Part shown: positions 47,435 through 55,782 of the stretch, in pieces | Layout: each line of letters opens with the position of its first letter | How positions within the stretch are numbered: position 1 is the stretch's first letter | Source: Pseudopelobacter sp964542535 | GTDB taxonomy: Bacteria; Desulfobacterota; Desulfuromonadia; Geobacterales; Pseudopelobacteraceae | NCBI GenBank assembly: GCA_964542535.1 | Contig: CAZIUE010000003.1 | Coordinates: 186,001 to 250,000 of the forward strand | Direction: 5' to 3' | Length of the DNA stretch: 64,000 nucleotides | The notes under the pieces: generated by a model | The model's database searches: none | What the model was told of the DNA's origin: nothing | What the model saw: only the letters and a program-made list of their open reading frames with translations | Program-made: the position numbers and the translations under genes

Positions 47435-47956
47435 ATGATCAGCACGAAGATGTCGGATGCACTGAACAAACACATGAACCTGGAGCTCTATTCGGCCCAT
47501 CTCTACCTTTCCATGGCCTCGTGCGCCACCAACATGGGACTCAAGGGAGCGGCCAACTGGTTCACCGTCCAGTATCGCGAGGAAATGACCCATTTCTTCA
47601 AGTTCTACGGCTATCTGATCGAGCAGGGTGAAACCATCAGCCTGACCGCCAGCCAGGCCGTGCCCAACGACTACGCGACACTGCTGGAGATGTTCGAAAA
47701 AACCCTGGCCCACGAGCAGATGATCACCGCCCGCATCAACGACTTGAGCGAGCAGGCGGTCAAGGAGAAGGATCACGCCACCCGAATATTCCTGCAGTGG
47801 TTCGTGACCGAGCAGATCGAAGAGGAGAACAACGACCGTGACCTGATCGCCAAGCTCAAACTGGTGGGGGACAACGGATACGGCATCCTGATGGTGGATT
47901 CGGAGATGGGTCAACGCGTCTTTGTACCTCCCGCAGGTGTTCCGGTGATGATCTGA
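47435..47956 (+). CDS. ftn: Bacterial non-heme ferritin
   Basis: A 173-residue ferritin that oxidises and stores iron in a 24-subunit shell. Start at ATG 47435 behind GAGGAGATGCC. Di-iron residues are intact: Glu17 (NLELYSAHLYL), Tyr24, Glu50 and His53 (YREEMTHFFKFYGYL), Glu94 region (AHEQMITARI) and QIEEENND. No haem-ligating Met at the bacterioferritin position is evident, supporting the Ftn class. Monocistronic, closed by a strong terminator shared with the convergent tRNA gene. Confidence 0.95.
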   Translation: MISTKMSDALNKHMNLELYSAHLYLSMASCATNMGLKGAANWFTVQYREEMTHFFKFYGYLIEQGETISLTASQAVPNDYATLLEMFEKTLAHEQMITARINDLSEQAVKEKDHATRIFLQWFVTEQIEEENNDRDLIAKLKLVGDNGYGILMVDSEMGQRVFVPPAGVPVMI

Positions 47957-48037
47957 CAGGAGAATTTGCTTCCGCGGAGAGGACTGCGCAAAGACGGGAG
48001 AGAGCAAGGCACGCTGAAAGGATGAAATATAAAACGG

Positions 48038-48071
48038 AAGGGGCACCTGTTTGAACAGGTGCCCCTTCATT
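48038..48071. terminator. Bidirectional terminator between ftn and tRNA-Leu
   Basis: A perfect 13-bp stem (AAGGGGCACCTGT 48038-48050, ACAGGTGCCCCTT 48055-48067) with a TTGA loop. On the plus strand CATTTT follows; on the minus strand CCGTTTTA follows. It can serve both convergent units. Confidence 0.88.
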
Positions 48072-48072
48072 T

Positions 48073-48159
48073 TGGTGCGGTGGAATGGATTTGAACCATC
48101 ACGAGGTTGCCCCCGCCAGCCCCTCAAGCTGGTGCGTCTACCAATTCCGCCACCACCGC
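48073..48159 (-). tRNA. tRNA-Leu (anticodon GAG)
   Basis: On the minus strand the gene begins GCGGTGGTGGCGGAATTGGT and ends with an encoded CCA. The acceptor stem GCGGTGG pairs with CCACCGC. The anticodon arm CCAGC-TTGAGGG-GCTGG gives anticodon GAG. The long variable arm (class II) and the T-arm GGTTCAAATCC are present. Length is 87 with CCA. Confidence 0.97.
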
Positions 48160-48243
48160 AAGCTGATATGAACTACTGTACTCCCCCTCAGCGGAAGAGA
48201 CGTTGCTTATAGCACCATCGAGTCGCCATTTCAAGCAAAAAAT

Positions 48244-48609
48244 CTACCTGGACGGCTCCGGAGCAACGGGAGTCGTCTGACCGGGAGCAGACGGCGTTGT
48301 CGCCGGAACGGAGCCGGGCGCCGCGGCCGGCGACGGGGCAGCGGCCTTCACCTTCCCCGCCATGATCGACGACGAGGACGGTTCCCCCGACAGGTAGGCC
48401 AGAGTGAGGGATGTCAGCATAAAGATCACGGCTGCCGCGGTGGTCAGTTTACTGAGAAAGGTCGTACCTCCGCCGGCTCCGAAAACGGACTGGCTGCCGC
48501 CGCTGCCGAAGGAGGCGCCCATCTCGGCTCCCTTTCCGGACTGGAGCAGGACGACAGCGATCAGAAACAGGCTGACGCCAACATGGAGTATGGTAAGTAA
48601 AATCTGCAT
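48244..48609 (-). CDS. secG: Protein-export membrane protein SecG
   Basis: A 121-residue SecG, an accessory of the SecYEG translocon. Two hydrophobic helices flank the family loop: residues 1-25 (LLTILHVGVSLFLIAVVLLQ), then SGKGAEMGASFGSGGSQSVFGAGG, split here, with TTFLSKLTTAAAVIFM as the second helix. The C-terminal 45 residues are a Pro/Ala/Thr-rich tail, common in this phylum. It is the third gene of pgk-tpiA-secG, a gene order shared by many bacteria, and is followed by tRNA-Leu. Confidence 0.95.
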   Translation of the reverse strand: MQILLTILHVGVSLFLIAVVLLQSGKGAEMGASFGSGGSQSVFGAGGGTTFLSKLTTAAAVIFMLTSLTLAYLSGEPSSSSIMAGKVKAAAPSPAAAPGSVPATTPSAPGQTTPVAPEPSR

Positions 48610-48700
48610 TAATAACCCCTGCGTAACAAGAATATTTCTTCTACCACAGCGACCTTTCCCTTGTAAAGGAATTCTTCGGCTCCACCCCGGGAGACAGGGT

Positions 48701-49456
48701 TCATCCCCTGAATTTCACCATCTCCGCGAAGGAGGCCGCCTCAAGGCTGGCTCCGCCGATCAGAGCGCCGTCGATATCGGGTTGGGCCATGAGCCCCCTG
48801 ATGTTGTCCGGCTTGACGCTGCCGCCGTAGAGGATCCGCAGGGAGGCGGCAACCCGGGGACCGACGCCCATGGTGACCAGGTTGCGGATATAGCCGTGCA
48901 CTTCCTGGGCCTGTCCGGCCGTGGCGGTCAGGCCGGTACCGATGGCCCACACCGGCTCGTAGGCGATGACCAGGCGGGAGCACTCTTCGGGAGAAAGACC
49001 GGCCAGGGCGGCCGATATCTGGCGTCCCACCACGGTGAAGGTGGCGCGGCGCTCCCGCTCCTCCAGAGTCTCACCGGCGCAGACGATGGCGGCCAGGCCG
49101 GCCGCCACCGCGGCCCGGGCCTTGCGGTTGACGTTCTCGTCGGTCTCGCCGAAGAGCTGGCGCCGCTCCGAATGTCCCACGATCACGTGGCTGCACCCCG
49201 CGTCTTTGAGTAGCGCCGGCGACACTTCGCCGGTGAAGGCGCCCCGCTCTTCCCAGAAGCAGTCCTGGCCGGCCAGGGAGATGGAGGTTCCGGCCAGGGC
49301 CGCGGAGACGCTTCCCAGGGCGGTGAATACCGGCGCGACGACGATGTCCACCCCGGTGGTTTCCGCCACCAGCGGCTTCAGTTCCTCCACCATGGCCAGG
49401 GATTCGGCAATGGTCTTGTGCAGCTTCCAGTTTCCCGCGATCAGCGGTCTGCGCAT
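48701..49456 (-). CDS. tpiA: Triosephosphate isomerase
   Basis: A 251-residue TIM-barrel enzyme interconverting dihydroxyacetone phosphate and glyceraldehyde 3-phosphate. GNWKLHK holds the catalytic Lys, VIVGHSERRQLFGET the His, and AYEPVWAIGTG the catalytic Glu and flexible loop; YGGSVKPDN and GGASL form the phosphate site. Nine bases downstream of pgk in the same operon. Confidence 0.98.
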   Translation of the reverse strand: MRRPLIAGNWKLHKTIAESLAMVEELKPLVAETTGVDIVVAPVFTALGSVSAALAGTSISLAGQDCFWEERGAFTGEVSPALLKDAGCSHVIVGHSERRQLFGETDENVNRKARAAVAAGLAAIVCAGETLEERERRATFTVVGRQISAALAGLSPEECSRLVIAYEPVWAIGTGLTATAGQAQEVHGYIRNLVTMGVGPRVAASLRILYGGSVKPDNIRGLMAQPDIDGALIGGASLEAASFAEMVKFRG

Positions 49457-49465
49457 GGTATCCCC

Positions 49466-50665
49466 CTATTTCTTGACCTTGATGTCCAGCGCCTTCACGC
49501 CGGGCAGGATCTTCCCTTCCAGCAGCTCCAGGAACGCGCCGCCGCCGGTGGAGATGTAGCTGACCTTGCTGTCAACCCCTGCCTTGCGCACGGCGGCATC
49601 GGTGTCGCCGCCACCGATGATGGTGGTGGCAAAAGCGCTCCCCACCGCCTCGGCCACGGCAAAGGTGCCGCGGGCAAAGGCGTCCATCTCGAAGACCCCC
49701 ATGGGGCCGTTCCAGATGACCGTCTTGGCGTCGCGCAGGGTCTCGGCGAACAGCGTGGCCGAGGCGGGTCCGATGTCCAGTCCAAGCCACCCCTCGGGGA
49801 TCTCCTGAACGGTGGTGATAAAACTGGTGGCAGTGGGCTCGAAGGCGTTGGCCACGACACAGTCCACCGGCAGGTAGAACATGATCCCCTTCTTCCGGGC
49901 CTTGTCCATGATCTTCTTGGCCGTGGGAAGCAGTTCATCCTCGACCTTGGAGGCGCCCACCGAATACCCCATGGACTTGAGGAAGGTGAAGGCCATGCCG
50001 CCGCCGATCACCACCTTGTCCACCTTGTTCATCAGTTTTTCCAGCACCTCCAGCTTGCCGGACACCTTGGCGCCCCCCAGGATGGCCACCAGGGGGCGCA
50101 CCGGGTTCTGCATGGCCTTGTCGAAGAAGGTCATCTCGTTGCGCATGAGGAAGCCGGCCACCACGGTGGGAATCACCCGGGTAATCGCCTCCACCGAGGC
50201 ATGGGCCCGGTGGGAGACGGCAAAGGCGTCGTTGACGTATACCTGGCAGTCGTTGGCCAGCTGCTGGGCGAACTGGGGATCGTTCTTCTCCTCGCCGGCA
50301 TAGAAGCGCACGTTCTCCAGCATCAGCACCTCGCCCGACTTCATGGCCTCGATGTCGCGCCTGACCTCCTCGCCGAAACAATCCGTCGCCTGTTTGACCT
50401 TCCTTCCCAAAAGTTCCGACAGGCGCCGGGCAGCCGGAGCCATGCTGTACGTGTCGTTTTTCTCTCCCTTGGGTCGCCCCAGGTGGGAGGCCAGGATCAC
50501 CCTGGCGCCCTGCTCCACGGCATACCTGATGGTCGGCAGGGCACCGGTGATGCGGGTGTCTTCGGTAATGTTCCCCTTGGCGTCCTGGGGCACGTTGAAA
50601 TCGACGCGGATAAACACCCGCTTATCCTTCAGGTCGGCAAGTTGGTCGATGTAGCGAATCGGCAT
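49466..50665 (-). CDS. pgk: Phosphoglycerate kinase
   Basis: A 399-residue glycolytic kinase. Start at ATG 50665 (MPIRYIDQLADLKDKRVF) behind AAGGAGGAG. Substrate-site motifs: RVDFNVPQD, SHLGRPKGE and FAVSHRAHASVE; nucleotide site AILGGAKVSGKLEVL and GPMGVFEMDAFARGT; hinge GGGDTDAAV. First gene of pgk-tpiA-secG, behind a long leader with an attenuator-like hairpin. Confidence 0.98.
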   Translation of the reverse strand: MPIRYIDQLADLKDKRVFIRVDFNVPQDAKGNITEDTRITGALPTIRYAVEQGARVILASHLGRPKGEKNDTYSMAPAARRLSELLGRKVKQATDCFGEEVRRDIEAMKSGEVLMLENVRFYAGEEKNDPQFAQQLANDCQVYVNDAFAVSHRAHASVEAITRVIPTVVAGFLMRNEMTFFDKAMQNPVRPLVAILGGAKVSGKLEVLEKLMNKVDKVVIGGGMAFTFLKSMGYSVGASKVEDELLPTAKKIMDKARKKGIMFYLPVDCVVANAFEPTATSFITTVQEIPEGWLGLDIGPASATLFAETLRDAKTVIWNGPMGVFEMDAFARGTFAVAEAVGSAFATTIIGGGDTDAAVRKAGVDSKVSYISTGGGAFLELLEGKILPGVKALDIKVKK

Positions 50666-50700
50666 AGGGACTCCTCCTTGGGGCATGGAATGAAATGGCG

Positions 50701-50732
50701 CAAAAAGAGGGGGAAAGCAGACCCTCCCCCTC
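50701..50732 (-). terminator. Terminator-like hairpin in the pgk leader
   Basis: Read on the minus strand: GAGGGGG (50732-50726), a loop of 12 bases, CCCCCTC (50713-50707), then TTTTT. It sits 36 bases before the pgk start, between the predicted pgk promoter and the gene, so it either attenuates pgk or ends upstream transcription. Confidence 0.65.
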
Positions 50733-50891
50733 GCATATCAAGTCACAAGCGGCTGGTTAATCGTCGCGACCAGCGTGAGCAGGTCGATCAGGCGACGGGC
50801 GGCACCGGTCTCCGGGAGATGACCTTGACCATGCCGTCACCGGTCACCCGGCTGCCGGGGCGTTACCCACCATCAAGCCGAAACCTTGAAG
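50733..50891 (-). promoter_or_regulatory. Putative 5' leader of pgk
   Basis: Bases between the predicted promoter and the terminator-like hairpin. A small hairpin (GCTGGT/ACCAGC) and a possible 14-codon reading frame on the minus strand (about 50841-50797, MVKVISRRPVPPVA) can be read. No known riboswitch consensus was recognised. Confidence 0.3.
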
Positions 50892-50919
50892 ATAATAAAA
50901 CATAAATAAAAATCGTCAA
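50892..50919 (-). promoter_or_regulatory. Predicted sigma-70 promoter of pgk-tpiA-secG
   Basis: On the minus strand TTGACG (50919-50914), 16-base AT-rich spacer, TATTAT (50897-50892). It would give a leader of about 220 bases before pgk. Confidence 0.6.
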
Positions 50920-51029
50920 CCAGATTCATACCGACTTCATCGGAGCGCCCCCCCCCGGAATCACCATACCGGCTGCTCAGCGGGAACGCCGGCTGCTTTC
51001 CCCCCTCCACGACGATCGGAAACCTCTCC

Positions 51030-53564
51030 CTACCCCGCAGGTTCCAGATCAAAGCGCAGGTCGCGGTAGATCCGCTCCCGGTGAGGCTCGATCCGTTCCC
51101 GGTACCTCTCCAGATACTCCTCCGGCGTGGGGATTCTCCCCAGCAGCGCCACCACGGCCGCCAGCTCGGCCGACCCCAGGAAGACCCGGGCGCCCCTGCC
51201 CATGCGATCATCGAAGTTCCTGGTGGAGGTGGAGAACACGGTCACGCCGTCCGGAACCCGGGCCTGGTTTCCCATGCAGAGGGAGCATCCGGGCAGCTCC
51301 ACCCGCGCCCCCACCGCGCTGAAAACCTGAAACAGCCCCTCGTCGCGCAACCGGCGTTCGTCCATACGGGTGGGGGGGCAGAGCCAGATGCGTACCCGGG
51401 GATTGAACCCCTGGCCGCGCCAGATCTCGGCCGCGGCACGGAAATGGCCGATACTGGCCATGCAGGAGCCGATGAACACGTCCTGGACTTCCGTTCCGGC
51501 CACCTGGGAGAGCAGCCTGACATCGTCGGGATCGTTGGGACAGGCCAGGATCGGCTCCCTGATCTCCGACAGGTCGATGGAGAGCCGGGCAGCATAGTCG
51601 GCGTGCCCGTCCCTGCGCAACAGGCACGGTTTCTCCAGCCAGGCTTCCACCTCGCGAATGCGGCGCTCCAGGGCAGCGGCGCTCTGGTATCCTTCGGCCA
51701 GCATCGTCTTCATCAGCGCCAGGTTGGAGCGCAGGAACTCGGCCACACGCTCCTCCGAGAGCTGGATGCAGGCTGCGGCGGCGGAACGTTCAGCGGCCGA
51801 ATCGGTCAGCTCGAAGGCCTGTTCCACCGTCAGATCGGCAAGCCCCTCCATCTCCAGGATACGGCCGTTGAAGACGTTGACTTTGTTCTGCTTGGGCACG
51901 GTGAGCACTCCCTCCCGGATGGCCTGATGGGGGATGGCGTTCACCAGGTCGCGCAGGGTGATGCCGCTGTTCAGTCCCCCCGTGAAACTGACCAGCACCG
52001 ATTCGGGCATATCCAGGGGCATGAAGCCCATGGCAGCGGCAAAGGCCACCAACCCGGAGCCGGCAGGGAAGGAGATGCCCAGGGGAAAACGGGTATGGGA
52101 GTCGCCGCCGGTGCCGACCCGGTCCGGCAGCAGGAGCCGGTTCAGCCAGGAATGAATCACGCCGTCGCCAGGGCGCAGGGAGAGCCCCCCCCGCTGGGTG
52201 ATGAAGGGGGGGAGGATCTGTTGCATCCTAACGTCCGCCGGCTTGGGATAGGCGGCAGTGTGGCAGAATGACTGCATCACCAGGGGGGCCTGGAAATGGA
52301 GGCAGGCCAGTTCCTTCAGCTCGTCGGCGGTCATGGGACCGGTGGTATCCTGGCTCCCCACGGTGGTCATGGCCGGCTGGCAGGCCGTACCGGGGAGCAC
52401 CCCCCTGACCCCGCAGGCAGCGCCCACCAGTTTCTGGGCCAGGGTGTACCCCTGGTCCGGCGTCGGCGCCGGGTTATCCGGGGGAATGAACAGCGTGGAG
52501 GGGGGGAGCCCCAGGAAAGAGCGGGCCTTCTCCGTCAGGGCACGGCCGATGATCAGCGGGATGCGTCCGCCGGCCCGGTACTCGTCCCCCAGGGTGACCG
52601 GGGACAGGGAAAAGGTGGAGAGGACGGTGGAGTCGTCACCGCCGCGGATCTCTCCCCGGACCGTATCCACGACGATAAGGTCACCGGTGGAAAGCGGGCC
52701 GACGTCGGCCCTGATGGGCAGGGCACCGGAATCCTGGGCGGTGGTGAAGAAGATCGGAGCGATGGCGCCGCCGATGATCACCCCCCCTCCCCGCTTGTTG
52801 GGCACCCCGGGGATGTCGTCACCGATGGCCCAGAGCAGGCTGTTGCAGGCGGATTTCCGGGAAGAGCCGGTGCCGATCACGTCTCCCGCGAATGCCACCC
52901 GATACCCCTGCGCGCGGAAGGAGGCCATGGTGGCCAGGCCATCGGGAAAGCGGCTCCTGCCCATGGCCAGGGCGTGCAGGGGGATGTCAGGGCGGCTCCA
53001 GGCGTCGCCGGCCGGAGAGAAGTCGTCGGTGTTGATCTCTCCCTCGACCTTGTAGACCTTGAGTCTGATGGTCTCGGGCAGGGGAGCGCGGCCGGTAAAC
53101 CATTCCCCATCAGCCCAGGAGCGCATCACCCGGCAGGCGGCCCGGTTTCCCCGGTCAGCCAGGTCGGCCAGTTGGTCGAAGGATCCGTACACCAACGTGA
53201 TGCGGCAGAGCCGGGAAGCTGCCTCATCCGCCAGCTCCGGATTCTCCAGGGCCGCCACCAGGGGGGCCAGGTTGTAGCCCCCCCCCATGCCGCCCAGGAT
53301 GTGAACGGCGTTCGCGGGCGAAAGCAGCGGCGAATGTACGGCGCCGCTCAGAATACCGGCCAGAAACTCCGCCTTCACCCGCGCCGCCGGGTCGACCCCC
53401 GGAGGCACGCGTTCGGCCAGCAGGGTCAGGAGGAACCGCTCCCGCCCGGGCGGTGGAGCGACCAGGAGGGCGCAGAGCGCGGCTGCCTGCTCCGCCGACA
53501 GGGGAAGCGGCGGAATGCCGAGCCGTGCCCGCTCCTGTTCATGTTCCAGGTACGCGTCGATCAT
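51030..53564 (-). CDS. acnB: Aconitate hydratase B / 2-methylisocitrate dehydratase
   Basis: An 844-residue AcnB of the citrate cycle (citrate to isocitrate). Start at ATG 53564 behind AGGAGG. The N-terminal HEAT-like domain (about 1-160) and swivel domain (about 165-380, VEGEINTDDFSPAGDAWSRP, GTGSSRKSACNSLLW) are typical of AcnB. The [4Fe-4S] ligands are in MQSFCHTAA and PGCSLCMGNQARV, with GTGGDSHTRFPLGISFPAGSG as a core motif, split here. The C-terminal tail LEPAG is short. It lies 47 bases downstream of the MEMO gene; a promoter for pgk lies beyond its stop. Confidence 0.97.
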   Translation of the reverse strand: MIDAYLEHEQERARLGIPPLPLSAEQAAALCALLVAPPPGRERFLLTLLAERVPPGVDPAARVKAEFLAGILSGAVHSPLLSPANAVHILGGMGGGYNLAPLVAALENPELADEAASRLCRITLVYGSFDQLADLADRGNRAACRVMRSWADGEWFTGRAPLPETIRLKVYKVEGEINTDDFSPAGDAWSRPDIPLHALAMGRSRFPDGLATMASFRAQGYRVAFAGDVIGTGSSRKSACNSLLWAIGDDIPGVPNKRGGGVIIGGAIAPIFFTTAQDSGALPIRADVGPLSTGDLIVVDTVRGEIRGGDDSTVLSTFSLSPVTLGDEYRAGGRIPLIIGRALTEKARSFLGLPPSTLFIPPDNPAPTPDQGYTLAQKLVGAACGVRGVLPGTACQPAMTTVGSQDTTGPMTADELKELACLHFQAPLVMQSFCHTAAYPKPADVRMQQILPPFITQRGGLSLRPGDGVIHSWLNRLLLPDRVGTGGDSHTRFPLGISFPAGSGLVAFAAAMGFMPLDMPESVLVSFTGGLNSGITLRDLVNAIPHQAIREGVLTVPKQNKVNVFNGRILEMEGLADLTVEQAFELTDSAAERSAAAACIQLSEERVAEFLRSNLALMKTMLAEGYQSAAALERRIREVEAWLEKPCLLRRDGHADYAARLSIDLSEIREPILACPNDPDDVRLLSQVAGTEVQDVFIGSCMASIGHFRAAAEIWRGQGFNPRVRIWLCPPTRMDERRLRDEGLFQVFSAVGARVELPGCSLCMGNQARVPDGVTVFSTSTRNFDDRMGRGARVFLGSAELAAVVALLGRIPTPEEYLERYRERIEPHRERIYRDLRFDLEPAG

Positions 53565-53611
53565 GGTGTGCCTCCTGACAGAGGAAGGGAAATACATCCC
53601 GCAAGGGCGGT

Positions 53612-54415
53612 TCAGGCAACCAGCACCGCGGCGTATCCCACCACCTGGCTGTTGTCGCCGGTCACGTCGCCGCTGGTGGCGTAGGCCAGGAGTTGGGCTT
53701 CGGCCGCTCCCAGTTCCTTGGCTGCCACCAGCATAACCGCCGCGGCCACGGCCCCGCACATGCTGATCCCCTCGGAGCGGCAGACCTGGAGTAGCCCCCG
53801 GGGGTCCAGGGCCAGCACCCGCTCCAGGGCCAGGTTGTCCTTCCGGTGGGCCGAGGCGGCAGATTCGTAGTGGGTCATGTCGGAGCTGGCCACGATCAGG
53901 ACATCATCCCCGTACGCGCGGATCGCCGTCGCGATGCCCCGTCCGATCTGTTCCAGGAGGCCGAAGTCTCCATGACCCAGGCAGAGGGCGGAACAGGAGA
54001 TGTCGGAACGCAGGACCTGAAGAAAGGGGAGCTGCACTTCCAGGGAGTGCTCGAAGCGGTGGGCAAGAGCATCGAGGTGGACCAGGGGCGCATGGGTTAT
54101 GATCAGGTCGTTCAGCCGGTCGTTGATGCCGACCGGACCCAGAGGGGTCAGCCACCGGCCGGGGGGAGCGAGGGCTGCCGGGTCTCCGTTGCCGTGGTGG
54201 TTGGGGCCGATCACCAGCGCGGTGGCCGGCACCTGGATGGCGCCAAAGGCCTGGCCGGCGATGGCGCCGGAGTAGACGTACCCGGCATGGGGGGCGATGA
54301 CTCCCAGGGCACGTTTCTTCTCCTTCCCGCAAGGGATCAGTTGTCCCAGTTCATTCCTCAACTGTTCCGGGCTCGCGGGATAGAACTGACCTGCCACGAT
54401 CGGTTGACGTTGCAT
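53612..54415 (-). CDS. MEMO1 family protein (AmmeMemoRadiSam system protein B)
   Basis: A 267-residue MEMO-like protein with a fold related to extradiol dioxygenases. Visible: GQFYPA near the N-terminus, IAPHAGYVYSG, VIGPNHHG, EHSLEVQLPFLQ, SSDMTHYE and the conserved C-terminal cysteine region CGAVAAAV. In bacteria the protein is often encoded with an AMMECR1-like and a radical SAM partner (AmmeMemoRadiSam); neither is beside it here. Function is not established. It precedes acnB by 47 bases and probably shares a transcript. Confidence 0.92.
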   Translation of the reverse strand: MQRQPIVAGQFYPASPEQLRNELGQLIPCGKEKKRALGVIAPHAGYVYSGAIAGQAFGAIQVPATALVIGPNHHGNGDPAALAPPGRWLTPLGPVGINDRLNDLIITHAPLVHLDALAHRFEHSLEVQLPFLQVLRSDISCSALCLGHGDFGLLEQIGRGIATAIRAYGDDVLIVASSDMTHYESAASAHRKDNLALERVLALDPRGLLQVCRSEGISMCGAVAAAVMLVAAKELGAAEAQLLAYATSGDVTGDNSQVVGYAAVLVA

Positions 54416-54492
54416 GCTCCACCTCCTGACAAGCGGATTCTGAACCGAAATGACACCCCAGTGGACCGTTTCGTAACTATGTTTACAATTTT

Positions 54493-54564
54493 CCGTTCAG
54501 CCTGAGCTTGTCGAAGGCCTGTGTTTACAAGGCGATAACGGTTCGACAAGCTCACCGTGAACGG
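54493..54564. repeat. Dispersed inverted repeat (GAGCTTGTCGAA type)
   Basis: The arm CCGTTCAGCCTGAGCTTGTC GAA (54493-54515) faces its near-perfect complement TTCGACAAGCTCACCGTGAA CGG (54542-54564). This is a widespread bacterial intergenic repeat. The first repeat unit inside the CobN-like gene is a related variant. The rest of 54416-54679 holds no gene that I can support. Confidence 0.8.
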
Positions 54565-54679
54565 TAATGGTTTTATCGAAACGGCCTCCTAATCCATGCC
54601 GCGGGGACGGTAGCCCTGCCGACGGACCTGTTCAGGCCACTGCCCGTTCTCCGCGGAGGACGAACCGGCCGCGGGACGT

Positions 54680-55300
54680 TCAGTGCCCAAGGTCTTCCCC
54701 CAGTTCCAGGGAGGCCTGGGTCGCGGTTGGGGCAGTGCCGTCCCCTCCCAGCAACAGCTCCTCCTGCCGTTCGAACAGGGGCACGTCATCCAGGGCCTGG
54801 ATCTCCTTCAGGGTGGGCAGACTCTTCAGGTCCTTGAGGCCGAAGACTTCCAGGAACTCCCGGGAGGTGCCGTAGATCAGGGGACGACCGGGGATATCCT
54901 TCTTCCCCATGATGCGGATCAGCCTGCGCTCCAGCAGGGTCCGCAGCACGCCGCCGCAGTCCACCCCCCGCAGGTACTCAACCTCGGCCCTGGTCACCGG
55001 CTGGCGGTAAGCCACGATGGCCAGGGTTTCCAGGGACGAGGGGGAAAAACGGGCCGCCTTCGACCTGACCGTGCGCGCCACGTACTGCTGCAGGGACGGC
55101 GGCGTACGGAACTGCCAGCCTCCCGCGACGTTCACCAGCTGGATACCGCCGCGCCGCTCCTCGTGCAGTGCCACCAGGTCACGCAGACTCTCCCTGATGG
55201 CGTCCCGATCGTATTCGGGCAGCAGGTCACAGAGCCTGTCCAGGGAGAGGGGCACGTCCGCGCCGAAGATGACGCTTTCCACGATTGCCGACAGCTGCAT
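54680..55300 (-). CDS. scpB: Segregation and condensation protein B
   Basis: A 206-residue ScpB, partner of ScpA and SMC in chromosome condensation. Two winged-helix domains: the first about 1-85 (IVESVIFGADVPLSLDRLCDLL), the second about 90-165 with LETLAIVAYRQPVTRAEVEYLRGVD and the RPLIYGTSREFLEVFGLKDL signature, each a well-known ScpB block. Start at ATG 55300 behind GGAG. Last gene of the tex operon, separated from scpA by mscL. Confidence 0.96.
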   Translation of the reverse strand: MQLSAIVESVIFGADVPLSLDRLCDLLPEYDRDAIRESLRDLVALHEERRGGIQLVNVAGGWQFRTPPSLQQYVARTVRSKAARFSPSSLETLAIVAYRQPVTRAEVEYLRGVDCGGVLRTLLERRLIRIMGKKDIPGRPLIYGTSREFLEVFGLKDLKSLPTLKEIQALDDVPLFERQEELLLGGDGTAPTATQASLELGEDLGH

Positions 55301-55342
55301 CAGCTCCGCCCCCTCCGTCGATACCCAGGCAACGACCGCCCC

Positions 55343-55780
55343 TTACTTCAGATTCGAGGTGCAGTTCGGACAGCGGCTGGCCTGCAGCGGAATGGACGAG
55401 CAGCAGAAGGGGCAGGTCTTGCTGTCGGGCGCCGCAACAGGAGCCGGAGCCTCCTTCTTCATGCGGTTGATCTGCTTGACCATCAGGAAGACCACGAAGG
55501 CCATGATCAGGAAATCGACGATCGTGCTGATGAAGATGCCGTAGTTCAGGGTTGCCGCCCCGGCCTTCCTGGCTTCGGCCAGGGTCGCGTACTCGGTGCC
55601 GGACAGGTTGATGAACAGGGAGGTGAAATCCATCTTGCCCATGATCATGCCCACAGGCGGCATGATCACGTCTTTCACCAGCGAATCGACGATCTTGCCG
55701 AACGCACCGCCGATGATGATACCGATAGCCAGATCGATCACGTTACCCCTGATGGCGAATTCCTTGAACTCCTTCAACAT
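55343..55780 (-). CDS. mscL: Large-conductance mechanosensitive channel MscL with C-terminal zinc ribbon
   Basis: A 145-residue MscL, a pentameric channel that opens under membrane tension in osmotic downshock. Start at ATG 55780, two bases after the scpA stop and behind GAGGAG inside scpA. The N-terminal amphipathic helix and TM1 are MLKEFKEFAIRGNVIDLAIG and IIIGGAFGKIVDSLVKDVIMP; TM2 is about 80-102 (FISTIVDFLIMAFVVFLMVK). After RMKKEAPAPVAAP, the usual cytoplasmic helix bundle is replaced by a CxxC...CxxC ribbon (KTCPFCCSSIPLQASRCPNC). The gene is nested between scpA and scpB. Confidence 0.95.
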   Translation of the reverse strand: MLKEFKEFAIRGNVIDLAIGIIIGGAFGKIVDSLVKDVIMPPVGMIMGKMDFTSLFINLSGTEYATLAEARKAGAATLNYGIFISTIVDFLIMAFVVFLMVKQINRMKKEAPAPVAAPDSKTCPFCCSSIPLQASRCPNCTSNLK

Positions 55781-55782
55781 GG

